Source: Caulobacterales bacterium
Lineage (GTDB): Bacteria > Pseudomonadota > Alphaproteobacteria > Caulobacterales > Caulobacteraceae
DNA length: 60,338 bases
Reading direction: 5' to 3'
NCBI GenBank assembly: GCA_017302335.1
Contig: JAFLCT010000003.1
Location: 1 to 60,338 of the forward strand
Numbering within the stretch: position 1 is the first letter of the stretch; each line of letters begins with the position of its first letter. The notes under the pieces were generated by a model. The model was not told the DNA's origin and did no database searches. It saw only the letters and a list, made by a program, of their open reading frames with translations. Of this stretch, positions 1 through 8,440 are shown in pieces. A program made the translations under genes and the position numbers.

Positions 1-591
1 TTCCCGGCGCCGACAGCCGCGCCGGTGCGCCTGGCCCACGGCGGTCAGGCCGAGCAGGCCTTGGGCTATGTCGCCTGGCCGACGGTCGATTCGATCGGCG
101 ACCGCACCGAAGCGCGCCAGATCGGCGTGTTGTCGGCCGTGTTGCAGTTGCGCCTGAACGACGTGATCCGGGAACAGTTGGCGATCGCCTATTCGCCGCG
201 CGCCAGCAACAGTTCCTCGGATATCTTCCCCGGCTACGGCAGCATTTCGGCGGGCGCCGAGGTCAAACCCGAGGACCTGCCGCGCTTCTATGAGAACATC
301 GACAAGATCGTCGCCGACCTGCGCGACAATCCGATCTCGGAAGACGAGCTGACGCGCGCGCGCCGTCCGATGGTCGAGTCGTTGAGCCGCAGTCGCAACG
401 ACAACGGTTATTGGATCGGCCAACTTCAGGACGCTCAGGAGAAGCCCGCCTCGCTGGACGAGATCCGCCATCATGTCGCGGACCTGGAATCGGTCACCCC
501 GGCCGACATTCAACGTTTGGCCCAGACCTATCTGCGGTCGGATCGCGCCTGGCGAGCCGAAGTGGTCTCGACCAACGCTCCGGCGCAGTAA
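1..591 (+). CDS. M16 family zinc peptidase, C-terminal fragment
   Basis: The reading frame is open from the first base, so this is the 3' end of a gene that begins outside the window. The visible ~196 residues look like the last lobe of a pitrilysin/insulinase-type (M16) peptidase: a GYVAWPT strand, the QLRLNDVIREQLAIAYSP helix-strand typical of the M16_C fold, and a final 'VTPADIQRLAQTYL' helix. The HxxEH zinc site belongs to the N-terminal lobe and is not in view. M16 proteins of this type degrade peptides in the periplasm or process exported proteins. Which subtype this is cannot be judged from the fragment. Confidence 0.8.
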   Translation, partial: FPAPTAAPVRLAHGGQAEQALGYVAWPTVDSIGDRTEARQIGVLSAVLQLRLNDVIREQLAIAYSPRASNSSSDIFPGYGSISAGAEVKPEDLPRFYENIDKIVADLRDNPISEDELTRARRPMVESLSRSRNDNGYWIGQLQDAQEKPASLDEIRHHVADLESVTPADIQRLAQTYLRSDRAWRAEVVSTNAPAQ

Positions 592-598
592 GGCGGAC

Positions 599-632
599 AA
601 AAAAGGCCCCGGCTCGCATTCGGGCCGGGGCC
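599..632 (-). terminator. Rho-independent terminator of the Pro/Cys-rich gene
   Basis: Perfect 9-bp arms GGCCCCGGC (605-613) and GCCGGGGCC (624-632) are followed, when read on the minus strand, by a run of six T (604-599). It sits downstream of the minus-strand gene ending at 711. It also lies just after the plus-strand M16 stop, but the T run is only on the minus-strand side. Confidence 0.8.
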
Positions 633-710
633 AGTTCGTCAGGATCGTCGACGGAGGATCGACGCTCCAACTCTAGATCGCGGCGGCTGACGCGGGGCTG
701 AACAGCGGGT

Positions 711-1598
711 TCAGAACACCCGACCGCCCACGCCGCCGTCCAGCATGATCGAGGCGCCCGAGATCGCCAGTCCGGCCTGCTCGACAACCTCTTCGCGATA
801 TTCGGTGTATTCCTCTTCGCGGATCATGGTCAGGATCTTGATCCCAGCGCCGTAGCGACGCAGCAGCGAACGTTCGTTGCAGTCCCGCTCTTGTTTCTGG
901 GTGCGGCATTCGACCATGCCGCCGCGGCCATGCCACAGGGCCTCGCCCTTGCGACAGGCCAGGGTCTGGCCGTGATCGAAACTGATCTCGCCATTGTAGT
1001 CGGCGAAGGTCGCTTGCAGCCAGGTTCCGGCGATGCAGCGGTACAGTTCGCCGTCGTAGTCGCCGTCGACGTCGCGATCCGGGCGAACCTGCGAGGCCGG
1101 GTGCGGGCGGCTGCGGTCGTCGATGCAGACGGCCTGGATAACCACTCGCTTCTCGAAACGGCGCATCGACACGAACGGCACGCGCACCGTCTGGCGCACG
1201 CGCGCGCCCTCGACGTTCAGGCCCTGGATCGTCGTCGGATAGGGTTGTTCGACATTGACGTAGGCCGAACCGCCGCCCGTGACATAGACCGCGCCGCCGG
1301 CGCGGGCGTTGATCGCCGCCCTGGCCCCGGCGCTGGCGTTGCTGTTCGCATTGACGTTGATGTTGACATTGACGTTGCCGCCGCCTGAACCGCAGCACGG
1401 CGGCGGAGGCGGCGTCTCGCAGCAAGGCGTGGGCGGCGGAGGCGGCGGCGGCGGAGGGGGCGGCGGCTCGCAGCACGGCGGCGGCGGCGGCGGCGGACAC
1501 GTCGTGGTCGGGCAAAAGGCCAAGGCCGCGCCAGCCGACCCCGTCAGAGCGAAAAAGGCCAGCGTCGCCGGAAACATTGTCTTGATGCCAAGCCGCAT
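711..1598 (-). CDS. Secreted Pro/Cys-rich low-complexity protein
   Basis: Encodes 295 residues. The start is set by a GGAGGG ribosome site 8 bases upstream of the ATG; a longer upstream frame has no such signal. Residues 1-28 form a signal peptide. Residues 29-70 are almost only Pro and Cys (long poly-Pro runs broken by CC pairs), and 75-95 are an Asn-alternating stretch (NVNVNINVNANSNASA). The remainder (about 100-295) is an ordinary mixed domain with several Cys and an RREEEYTEYREE-like charged stretch, and no family I recognise. The composition suggests a cell-surface or wall-spanning protein with disulfides. Function unknown. A strong terminator follows the gene. Confidence 0.75.
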   Translation of the reverse strand: MRLGIKTMFPATLAFFALTGSAGAALAFCPTTTCPPPPPPPCCEPPPPPPPPPPPPTPCCETPPPPPCCGSGGGNVNVNINVNANSNASAGARAAINARAGGAVYVTGGGSAYVNVEQPYPTTIQGLNVEGARVRQTVRVPFVSMRRFEKRVVIQAVCIDDRSRPHPASQVRPDRDVDGDYDGELYRCIAGTWLQATFADYNGEISFDHGQTLACRKGEALWHGRGGMVECRTQKQERDCNERSLLRRYGAGIKILTMIREEEYTEYREEVVEQAGLAISGASIMLDGGVGGRVF

Positions 1599-1712
1599 GG
1601 GCCGACCCTCCACGGAAGTCGTCAACCTGACATCTGACCGACAAACCGTTGCGTTTCCGTTTCCTTCCGACCCGGCGCGGCCCTTGCGACGACGCGGTCG
1701 GAGGGACCGACG

Positions 1713-2234
1713 ATGTTCCATCACGGCACACAGACGCTGATCGACGCATGGAGCCTGCTGCCGGATTCGCAGCGGATCCCGTCGCGTCTGTCGATCGATC
1801 CCGCCGCCTTCGGACCCCTGCTGCCGCAGGTGTTCGTGGCGGACCGCACCGGCGAGGGGGCGCGGGTGCGGTTCGCCGGCGGCTGGGTCGAGACCTTCCA
1901 TGGCCGCCCCATGTTCGGCCAGGCCTGGTTGGACTTGTGGACAGCGGACAGTCGCGCCCTGGTCGTCTCGGCCGTCGTCCAGGCCTTTCGCGAGGCCCGC
2001 CCCGTGGCCCTGGTGGCCGAGGCGGCGGGCGAAGGGCTGGAGATCGCCTTCGCCCCCTTGCGCGGCCCGGACGGCAATCCTGATCGCCTGCTGGGCCTGT
2101 ATCAGCCGGTCACCCCCCTGGGCCGAGAGCTGAAAGGCGTCGCCGCGATGAACGCCCGCGTCTCCATCGGCGTCGGCGAGTGCCGCCGCGCGCCGCTGGT
2201 CCTGGCCTGCCGCGACGGACGGCGGGTGGCCTAG
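1713..2234 (+). CDS. PAS_5 domain protein (DUF1457 type)
   Basis: A 173-residue, single-domain protein. The pattern '[17 protein letters not shown]' near residue 9, '[10 protein letters not shown]', then '[15 protein letters not shown]' is typical of the alphaproteobacterial PAS_5 family, which are small cytoplasmic PAS-like proteins. MopJ, a cell-cycle regulator in Caulobacter, is a known member of this wider family; I do not claim orthology. No output domain is attached. It is divergent from the Pro/Cys-rich gene (114 bp between starts) and convergent with the next gene, overlapping it by 4 bases at the stop codons. Confidence 0.75.
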   Translation: MFHHGTQTLIDAWSLLPDSQRIPSRLSIDPAAFGPLLPQVFVADRTGEGARVRFAGGWVETFHGRPMFGQAWLDLWTADSRALVVSAVVQAFREARPVALVAEAAGEGLEIAFAPLRGPDGNPDRLLGLYQPVTPLGRELKGVAAMNARVSIGVGECRRAPLVLACRDGRRVA

Positions 2235-2758
2235 AGCGGCGCCAACCCCGCCGCATAACGTTTCCAGTTCTGCACATAGTGCTCGGCCGAGGCCCTCAAC
2301 GCCTCGATCTGACCCGGCGCCAGCTCGCGGATCACCTTACCGGGCTGTCCCATGACCAGACTGTTGTCGGGGATGACCTTGCCCTCGGTGATCAGGGTGT
2401 TGGCGCCGATCAGGCAGTTCTTCCCGATCTTGGCGCGCCCCAAGACGACCGCGCCGATGCCGATCAGGCAGTTGTCGCCGATCTCGCAGCTATGCAGCAT
2501 GGCCATGTGGCCGACGGTCACGCCGCGCCCGATCGTCAACGGCTCGCCGGGATCGGAATGCAGGACGCTGCCGTCCTGGATGTTGGTGTCGGCGCCGATG
2601 GTGATGGGGTCGTTGTCGCCTCGGACGACCGTTCCGAACCAGATGCTGGCGCCCGGATGAAGAATCACGTCTCCTATGACGGTCGCGTTCGGCGCGATCC
2701 AGTATTCGCCTTCGGCTGGTAGCTGCGGTTGCTTGTCGCCGAGCGTGTAAACATTCAT
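2231..2758 (-). CDS. Gamma carbonic anhydrase-like hexapeptide-repeat protein
   Basis: The 175-residue protein is made of left-handed beta-helix hexapeptide repeats from about residue 20 to 140 and ends in an alpha helix, as in the gamma-class carbonic anhydrase/PaaY/YrdA family. The three expected zinc histidines are present at H67, H84 and H89 ('VLHSD', 'VGHMAMLH'), so a metal-bound trimer is likely. The family contains true carbonic anhydrases and members without proven activity, so the substrate is not certain. It shares a divergent promoter region with the phoH leader. Confidence 0.85.
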   Translation of the reverse strand: MNVYTLGDKQPQLPAEGEYWIAPNATVIGDVILHPGASIWFGTVVRGDNDPITIGADTNIQDGSVLHSDPGEPLTIGRGVTVGHMAMLHSCEIGDNCLIGIGAVVLGRAKIGKNCLIGANTLITEGKVIPDNSLVMGQPGKVIRELAPGQIEALRASAEHYVQNWKRYAAGLAPL

Positions 2759-2792
2759 CCGATCACCGCCAAATCCAGGAAATACGGGGGCT

Positions 2793-2809
2793 TTAAGCTC
2801 TCGTAAACC
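2793..2809 (+). promoter_or_regulatory. Possible CtrA box upstream of the phoH leader
   Basis: TTAA (2793-2796), seven bases, then TAAACC (2804-2809), one mismatch from the TTAA-N7-TTAACC CtrA consensus. It lies between the divergent gamma-CA gene and the phoH leader, so it could act on either. Sequence match only. Confidence 0.35.
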
Positions 2810-2892
2810 ACGTTAGCATGAAAGTGTAAGTGCGATTCGAGGCGGTCGTTTCCGCCCCGTTTCCGAAGCCGGATCAAGCCCGGTCCGGTCAA

Positions 2893-3036
2893 GCCACGGA
2901 GAGCGCGCGTGCTGCGTTCCGGTCGGCGGGGAGTCCCGCTGAGCATCGAACCCGCAGACGATCCCGGCGGTCGTGACGCGCGCCCCCTCCGCTCCACCCT
3001 CGTTCGAGGCGATGCCGTTCCGGCGTCGCCTTTTTT
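2893..3036 (+). ncRNA. Structured leader RNA ending in an intrinsic terminator, upstream of phoH
   Basis: Read by eye on the plus strand. A closing stem pairs CGGAG (2897-2901) and CGCGCGT (2904-2910) with ACGCGCG (2976-2982) and CTCCG (2987-2991). It encloses two hairpin arms: CTGCG 2912-2916 with CGCAG 2953-2957 (holding GCGGG 2926-2930 / CCCGC 2935-2939), and ACGATC 2958-2963 with GGTCGT 2969-2974. This is followed by a terminator hairpin, 3008-3016 / 3022-3030, and six T (3031-3036), only 18 bases before the phoH ATG. It may be an attenuating riboswitch-like leader or a separate small RNA. It matches no family I can name with confidence. Confidence 0.5.
3008..3036 (+). terminator. Intrinsic terminator (possible attenuator) before phoH
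   Basis: Nine-base arms GGCGATGCC and GGCGTCGCC (one wobble pair), a five-base loop and T6. It ends 18 bases before the phoH start, and the phoH Shine-Dalgarno (CTGGAGG, 3043-3049) follows at once. A terminator here would stop any transcript coming from upstream before it reaches phoH unless it is bypassed. Confidence 0.75.
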
Positions 3037-3054
3037 CATGCCCTGGAGGCGTCC

Positions 3055-3822
3055 ATGACCAAGCGTGCGGCACTCAAGCGTCAGGCCCGTGAGTTCGGTG
3101 TTCTCGACACCAAACAGTTCATCGAGGACTCCAAGGTCCGGCAGATGCCGCGCCACGCGGGCTGGTCGCCCTATCCGTCCAACGACGAGCGGGATCAGGG
3201 CTATCTGAAGACGCTGAAGCCCAAGTCGGACGGCCAGGCCGAGCTGATGACGGCGATGGACGAGTACAATCTGGTCATGGCCCTGGGACCGGCGGGCACC
3301 GGTAAGACCTATCTGGCGGTCGCCAAGGCGGTCGAGGCGCTGGAGGCGGGCAAGGTCGGCCGCATCGTGCTGAGCCGCCCCGCGGTCGAGGCCGGAGAAT
3401 CCATCGGCTTCCTGCCCGGCGACATGGAGGACAAGCTGGCCCCCTATCTGCGCCCCCTCTACGACGCCCTGTCGGATCGGCTGTCGATGAAGCGGGTCAA
3501 GGCGCTGATGGCCGAGGGACTGATTGAGATCGCCCCGATCGGCTATATGCGCGGCCGCACCTTGAACAACGCCTTCATCGTCGTCGATGAGGCCCAGAAC
3601 TGCACCTATGTTCAGTTGAAGATGCTGCTGACCCGGTTGGGCTGGCACTCGACCATGGTGGTGACGGGCGACCCGCACCAGTCGGACCTGCTGCCCGGCG
3701 TGTCGGGCCTGTCGGACATCTCGGAACGGCTGGAACAGGTACCGGACATCGCCGTGGTGCGCCTGGCCGAACGCGACATCGTGCGGCATCCGTTGGTCGC
3801 CTCGATGATCGGCGTGCTGTAA
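3055..3822 (+). CDS. phoH: PhoH family P-loop ATPase
   Basis: 255 residues, cytoplasmic. The Walker A motif GPAGTGKT is at 78-85 and the Walker B motif IVVDEAQN at 175-182, with 'VTGDPHQSDL' downstream; these are the signatures of the PhoH/YbeZ helicase-like ATPases. It lacks an N-terminal PIN or KH domain, so it resembles E. coli PhoH rather than the PIN-fused PhoH2. PhoH proteins are thought to act in RNA metabolism or the phosphate-starvation response, but the exact reaction is not settled. The start is fixed by GGAGG 6-8 bases upstream. The gene follows the structured leader and ends 4 bases before the convergent antiporter gene. Confidence 0.9.
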   Translation: MTKRAALKRQAREFGVLDTKQFIEDSKVRQMPRHAGWSPYPSNDERDQGYLKTLKPKSDGQAELMTAMDEYNLVMALGPAGTGKTYLAVAKAVEALEAGKVGRIVLSRPAVEAGESIGFLPGDMEDKLAPYLRPLYDALSDRLSMKRVKALMAEGLIEIAPIGYMRGRTLNNAFIVVDEAQNCTYVQLKMLLTRLGWHSTMVVTGDPHQSDLLPGVSGLSDISERLEQVPDIAVVRLAERDIVRHPLVASMIGVL

Positions 3823-3826
3823 CGAC

Positions 3827-5080
3827 CTAGACCACGTCCTGAAGACGCGGGGGGCCGTCGACGGGAACGTCGGCGGCCTCGATCGTTTCGGTCGGCTTCG
3901 TCGGCCGCGCCCCCATCCGGTCGACCAGGACGAAGACGAAGGGGTGCAGCGAGATCGACAACAGGGCGCCCGCCAGGATCAGGTCGCGCGTCTCGGCCCG
4001 CATCGCCCCTTCGGACATCGACAGGGCGGCCAGGATGAAGCTGAACTCGCCGATCTGGGCCAGGCTGGCGGCCACCGTCAGACCCGTCGCCTTGTCCAGC
4101 CGGAAACCGCTGGTGATGGCCAGGGCCGCCAGAGACTTGCCGACGATGATGATCGCCAGAACCCCCAGTACGGCCAACGGCTTGTTCACCAGGATCATCG
4201 GGTCGAACAACATACCGACCGAAACGAAGAACAGCACGGCGAAGGCGTCGCGCAGCGGCAGGGACCGTTCGGCGGCGTTATGACCCAGCGGCGAACCGTT
4301 CAGCACCAGACCGGCCAGGAAGGCGCCCAGGGCGAAGGAATGGAACAGGGCGTAGGCGATCCAGGCGATGCCCAGGGCGATGGCCAGAACGCCCAAGGTG
4401 AACAGCTCACGCGAACGGGTGTGGGCGATGCGCACCAGAACCCAGGGCAGCACCCGCCCGCCAACCACCAGCATGGCGGCGACGAAGCCCATGACTTTCA
4501 GCAAGGTCCAGCCGATGCTGCCCGCCAGCGCGGCCGCATTCACCGTCTCGCCCGGCTGGGTCAGGATCATCGGCAGCATGACCAGGGCGATGACGATCAC
4601 CAGATCCTCGACGATCAGCCAGCCCACGGCGATGCGGCCGATCTCGCCCTTGTTCTGTTTCCGCTCGTCCAACGCCCGCATCAGAACGACGGTGGAGGCG
4701 ACGGACAGGGAAAAGCCCAGCAGCACCGCCTCGACATCGCCCATGCCCAGCAGGAACCGCCCCAGCAACCAGCCCATGCCGGTCGCCGCCATGATCTGGA
4801 CCAGGGCGCCCGGAACGGCGACCTTCCTGACCTGCATCAGATCCTTGGGCGAGAAATGCAGCCCGACCCCGAACATCAGCAGGATGACGCCGATCTCGGC
4901 CAATTGCGGGGCCAGTTCAGTGTCGGCGACGAAGCCCGCCGTGTGCGGCCCAACCGCGACGCCCGCCAGCAGATACCCGACAAGAGGCGACAGCTTCAGC
5001 CGATTGGCGATCATTCCGAACACGAACGCCAGGACGAAGCCGCCCACCAGGGTCAGGATCAAGCTGTCGGCGTGCGGCAT
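3827..5080 (-). CDS. Kef/YbaL-type cation:proton antiporter (CPA2), membrane domain only
   Basis: 417 residues with about 12 hydrophobic segments. The start chosen (MPHADSL) has a CGGAG ribosome site; a longer frame to 5128 lacks one. 'RLKLSPLVGYLLAGVAVGPHTAGF', 'GVILLMFGVGLHFSPKDL' and 'ASLAQIGEFSFILA' are hallmarks of the Na+/H+ exchanger fold of YbaL (RosB)/KefB proteins. The usual C-terminal TrkA-N (NAD-binding) domain is absent: after the last membrane segment only a ~35-residue tail (PTKPTETIEAADVPVDG...) remains. It probably exchanges K+ or Na+ for H+ in the inner membrane, without the ligand gating of full-length Kef systems. Confidence 0.85.
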   Translation of the reverse strand: MPHADSLILTLVGGFVLAFVFGMIANRLKLSPLVGYLLAGVAVGPHTAGFVADTELAPQLAEIGVILLMFGVGLHFSPKDLMQVRKVAVPGALVQIMAATGMGWLLGRFLLGMGDVEAVLLGFSLSVASTVVLMRALDERKQNKGEIGRIAVGWLIVEDLVIVIALVMLPMILTQPGETVNAAALAGSIGWTLLKVMGFVAAMLVVGGRVLPWVLVRIAHTRSRELFTLGVLAIALGIAWIAYALFHSFALGAFLAGLVLNGSPLGHNAAERSLPLRDAFAVLFFVSVGMLFDPMILVNKPLAVLGVLAIIIVGKSLAALAITSGFRLDKATGLTVAASLAQIGEFSFILAALSMSEGAMRAETRDLILAGALLSISLHPFVFVLVDRMGARPTKPTETIEAADVPVDGPPRLQDVV

Positions 5081-5176
5081 CGGCGCTCCGTGTCGGCGGA
5101 CGGAAGGATCTAGGGCGTGCGCCTCCAAATGGCCGTTCGGGATCGGCGCGACAAGGCTTGGCGTGAGCGTTGGGCG

Positions 5177-7090
5177 TCAGGCCCGGGCGGCGCCGACGAC
5201 GGGCGCCACGCCGAGAGCCGATAGGGCGGCGACGGCGATCTGATCGGCGTTCAATCCGGCCTGCGCATACATGGCCGCCGGGCTGTCCTGATCCTGGAAG
5301 ATATCCGGCAGATGCAAGGTGCGGATTTTCAGGCCCGCGTCGAGCGCGCCGCGTTCGGCCAGCAGTTGCAGCACGAAGGCGCCGAAGCCGCCCATGGCCC
5401 CCTCCTCCACCGTGATCAGGGCCTCATGTTCGCGCGCCAGACGCAGGATCAGCTCGGCGTCCAGCGGCTTGGCGAAACGGGCGTCGGCGACCGTGGCCGA
5501 GACCCCGCGCGCGGCCAGGGCGTCGGCGGCCTTCAGCGATTCCTGCAAACGGGTGCCGAGGCTCAGAATGGCGACGGCGGTTCCTTCGCGCACGATACGG
5601 CCCCGGCCGATCTCCAGAGGAGCGGCCAGTTCGGGGATCTCCACGCCGACGCCATCGCCGCGCGGATAGCGGAAGGCCGAGGGTCGGTCGTCGATCTCGC
5701 AGGCCGTGGCGATCATGGCGGCCAGTTCGGCCTCGTCGGAGGCGGCCATCAAGACCATGTGCGGCAGGGCGCCCATGTAGCCGATGTCGAACGATCCCGC
5801 GTGGGTGGCCCCGTCGGCGCCGACCAGACCGGCGCGGTCCATGGCGAAGCGCACCGGCAGTTTCTGGATGGCCACGTCGTGGACGACCTGATCGTAGCCG
5901 CGCTGGAGGAAGGTCGAATAGATGGCGCAGAACGGTTTCATGCCGTCGGCGGCCAGGCCGGCGGCGAAGGTCACCGCGTGCTGTTCGGCGATGCCGACGT
6001 CATAGGTGCGATCGGGGAAGGCCTGACCGAACAGATCCAGCCCGGTGCCCGAAGGCATGGCGGCGGTGATGGCGACGATGGAGGGATCGCGTTCGGCCCG
6101 CTTGATCAGCTCGGTCCCGAAGACCTTGGTGTAGGACGGGGCGTTGGAGACGGCCTTGGACTGTTTGCCCGAGACGACGTCGAACTTGACCACGGCGTGC
6201 AGCTTGTCGGCGCTGGATTCCGCCGGGGCGTAGCCCTTGCCCTTCTGGGTCACGACATGGACCAGCACTGGCTTGTCGGTGATGGCGGCGGCGTTCTTCA
6301 GTATGGGGACGAGAGTGTCCATGTCGTGCCCGTCGATGGGACCGACGTAATAGAAGCCCAGCTCCTCGAAGAAGGTGCCGCCAGTGACCATGCCGCGGGC
6401 GTATTCCTCGGCCTTCTTCGCCGCGTTGCGGAACGGACGCGGCAGGTGTTCGACGACCGACTTTCCGAAACGACGCATCGAGCGGTAGGTGCCGCCCGAG
6501 ACCAGACCCGCCAGATAGGCGCTCATGCCGCCGACGGGCGGGGCGATGGACATATCGTTGTCGTTCAGCACGACCATCAACTGGCCCGAGGTGGCCTCGA
6601 CGGCGTTGTTCATCGCCTCATAGGCCATGCCCGCCGACATGGAGCCGTCACCGATGACGGCCACGACCTTGTTCTTGGCGCCCTTCTGGTCGCGGGCGGC
6701 GGCGAAACCGAGCGCGGCCGAGATGGAGGTCGAGGCGTGGGCGGCGCCGAAGGGGTCGTATTCGCTCTCGGACCGTTTGGTGAAGCCCGACAGACCGCCG
6801 CCCTGACGCAGGGTGCGGATACGATCGCGTCGACCGGTCAGGATCTTGTGCGGATAGCACTGGTGGCCGACGTCCCAGATCAGAATGTCCCTGGGCGTCT
6901 CGAACACATGGTGCAGGGCCACGGTCAGTTCGACCACGCCCAGGCCCGCGCCCAGATGGCCGCCCGTCTGGCTGACGGCGTCGATCGTCTCGACCCGCAC
7001 CTCGTCGGCCAGTTGGCGCAACTGGGCGATGTCGAAACCGCGCGTGTCCGCCGGGATGTTGACCTGATCGAGGAGAGGCGTGTCGGGCAT
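5177..7090 (-). CDS. dxs: 1-deoxy-D-xylulose-5-phosphate synthase
   Basis: 637 residues, the full family length. DXS condenses pyruvate with glyceraldehyde 3-phosphate, the first step of the MEP isoprenoid pathway, using thiamine diphosphate. The N-terminal '[27 protein letters not shown]' region (given here in outline), the ThDP/Mg motif beginning GDG at 147-149 and running to NN at 161-162, and the '[15 protein letters not shown]' transketolase-like segment in the middle domain are all intact. It lies 76 bp downstream of ispA in the same direction; a palindromic repeat fills the gap. Confidence 0.97.
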   Translation of the reverse strand: MPDTPLLDQVNIPADTRGFDIAQLRQLADEVRVETIDAVSQTGGHLGAGLGVVELTVALHHVFETPRDILIWDVGHQCYPHKILTGRRDRIRTLRQGGGLSGFTKRSESEYDPFGAAHASTSISAALGFAAARDQKGAKNKVVAVIGDGSMSAGMAYEAMNNAVEATSGQLMVVLNDNDMSIAPPVGGMSAYLAGLVSGGTYRSMRRFGKSVVEHLPRPFRNAAKKAEEYARGMVTGGTFFEELGFYYVGPIDGHDMDTLVPILKNAAAITDKPVLVHVVTQKGKGYAPAESSADKLHAVVKFDVVSGKQSKAVSNAPSYTKVFGTELIKRAERDPSIVAITAAMPSGTGLDLFGQAFPDRTYDVGIAEQHAVTFAAGLAADGMKPFCAIYSTFLQRGYDQVVHDVAIQKLPVRFAMDRAGLVGADGATHAGSFDIGYMGALPHMVLMAASDEAELAAMIATACEIDDRPSAFRYPRGDGVGVEIPELAAPLEIGRGRIVREGTAVAILSLGTRLQESLKAADALAARGVSATVADARFAKPLDAELILRLAREHEALITVEEGAMGGFGAFVLQLLAERGALDAGLKIRTLHLPDIFQDQDSPAAMYAQAGLNADQIAVAALSALGVAPVVGAARA

Positions 7091-7122
7091 GAAGTGTCAG
7101 TCTCTAATCGCTCTAGCCTGCC

Positions 7123-7155
7123 CCGTCATCCTCGGGCCAAGCCCGAGCATGACGG
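7123..7155. repeat. Intergenic palindrome (CCGTCATCC type) between ispA and dxs
   Basis: Fifteen-base arms at 7123-7137 and 7141-7155 pair with a single mismatch around a three-base loop. The outer CCGTCATCC sequence recurs at 23531. Such elements are widespread between genes in Caulobacterales; here it could form a hairpin within the ispA-dxs message. Confidence 0.75.
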
Positions 7156-7166
7156 AGTTAAAGCCT

Positions 7167-8030
7167 TTACGCGCGGCGGCTTAGCACAAAATCCACGCTG
7201 GCCTTGAGGATATCGGCATCCGGGCCGAAGACATCGAGGTGGGCGCGCGCCTGATCGGCCAGGTGCGCGACGCGGCTGCGCGCCTGATCGACGCCCAACA
7301 GGGTGACGAAATTGGTCTTGCCCCTGGCCGCGTCCTTGCCGTTGGCGGCCTTGCCCATCTCCTCGGCCGAACCCTCGGCGTCCAGCAGGTCGTCGACGAT
7401 CTGATAGGCCAGGCCGATATCGTGGGCGAAGCTGATCAGGGCGTGGCGGTGGATCTCGCGGGCGTCGGCGATGATTAGGGGGATTTCAAAGGCGTAGGCG
7501 AACAGGGCGCCGGTCTTCAGCCGCTGCATCCGGGCCACGCCGCCCAGATCGTCGCGCACGCCCAGCAGGTCGATCATCTGCCCGCCCGCCATGCCGCGCG
7601 CGCCCGAAGCCATGGACAGGCGCGCGGCCAGCTCGCAGCGGACGGCCGGGCTGTCGTGGGTGTCTTCGTGCAGCAGGATGTCGAAAGCGGCGGTCTGGAG
7701 CGCGTCTCCGGCCAGGACGGCGGTCGCCTCGTCATAGGCGCGGTGCAAGGTCGGGCGGCCGCGGCGGATGTCGTCGTCGTCCATGCACGGCAGGTCGTCA
7801 TGGACCAGGGAATAGGCGTGCACGCATTCCAGGGCGCAGGCGGCGCGCAGCACCGGCCGCTCCTCCAGGTCGAACAGGCGCGCGGATTCCAGCGCGAAGA
7901 AGGGCCGCAGCCGCTTGCCCGGTCCCAAGGCGGCGTAACGCATGGCCTCGGTCAGGCGCGATTCGGGACCGTCGGCGCGGGGCAACAGTTCGTCCAGCGC
8001 CACGGTGATCAGGTCCGCGACCTCGGCCAC
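7167..8030 (-). CDS. ispA: Polyprenyl (farnesyl/geranylgeranyl) diphosphate synthase
   Basis: 287 residues from a GTG start. It adds isopentenyl diphosphate to allylic diphosphates. It shows the GKRLRPF motif (38-44), the first aspartate-rich motif '[19 protein letters not shown]' and the second one 'YQIVDDLLD' of the IspA family. The GTG at 8028-8030 has no clear ribosome site; an in-frame CTG at 8093-8091 preceded by GGGAGG and overlapping the upstream stop (CTGA) would add 21 residues and restore the first helix. It stands next to dxs and xseB, the xseB-ispA-dxs arrangement also seen in E. coli, here with one gene inserted. Confidence 0.93.
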   Translation of the reverse strand: MAEVADLITVALDELLPRADGPESRLTEAMRYAALGPGKRLRPFFALESARLFDLEERPVLRAACALECVHAYSLVHDDLPCMDDDDIRRGRPTLHRAYDEATAVLAGDALQTAAFDILLHEDTHDSPAVRCELAARLSMASGARGMAGGQMIDLLGVRDDLGGVARMQRLKTGALFAYAFEIPLIIADAREIHRHALISFAHDIGLAYQIVDDLLDAEGSAEEMGKAANGKDAARGKTNFVTLLGVDQARSRVAHLADQARAHLDVFGPDADILKASVDFVLSRRA

Positions 8031-8089
8031 ACGGTCGATGACGGCCTGTTCGGGCGAATTGGCGGCCCAGGCATGAGACGGAGGGTGGG

Positions 8090-8440
8090 TCAGAACAGCC
8101 TCCCGCCCACGACGGCGTCGCGATCGACCCCGACCAGCACCACCTCTCCGTCCGCATCGGGGAAGCCCAGGGTCAGAACCTCGGACATGAAGGGACCGAT
8201 CTGGCGCGGCGGAAAATTGACCACGGCGGCGACCATGCGGCCTTCCAACTGGTCGATCGTGTAATGCCGCGTGATCTGGGCCGAGGATGACTTGACGCCG
8301 ACCTCGGGACCGAAATCGATCGTCAGCTTGAAGGCGGGCTTGCGCGCCTGGGGAAACGGCTCGGCCTTGACCACCCGGCCCAGGCGGACATCGACGGTCA
8401 AAAAGTCGTCAAAGGTGATTTGCGGCGCGGGCGCGGGCAT
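8090..8440 (-). CDS. CsaA-like tRNA-binding domain protein
   Basis: 116 residues consisting of one OB-fold of the tRNA_bind/CsaA type: '[20 protein letters not shown]', '[19 protein letters not shown]' and the closing '[20 protein letters not shown]' and 'VVGGRLF'. The family is known from the C-terminal part of methionyl-tRNA synthetases and from CsaA, described as an export-related chaperone. The start overlaps the xseB stop (TGATG), which indicates translational coupling. The gene separates xseB from ispA, which are usually neighbours. Confidence 0.9.
   Translation of the reverse strand: MPAPAPQITFDDFLTVDVRLGRVVKAEPFPQARKPAFKLTIDFGPEVGVKSSSAQITRHYTIDQLEGRMVAAVVNFPPRQIGPFMSEVLTLGFPDADGEVVLVGVDRDAVVGGRLF

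Noticed and set aside
2958..2982. TCGTGACGCGCG-like string resembling a ZTP riboswitch core
   Set aside because: The second conserved ZTP segment (CCGCCTGGGC) is missing, and phoH is not a purine or folate gene.
2893..3036. Identification of the phoH leader as 6S RNA
   Set aside because: A central GGGGAGTCCCGCTGAGC resembles part of 6S, but the stem-closed part is only ~100 bases and the arrangement of two arms does not match.
5312..7207. A 631-residue open frame on the plus strand
   Set aside because: Antisense of dxs with low-complexity Gly/Val/Asp/Gln composition and no start signal.
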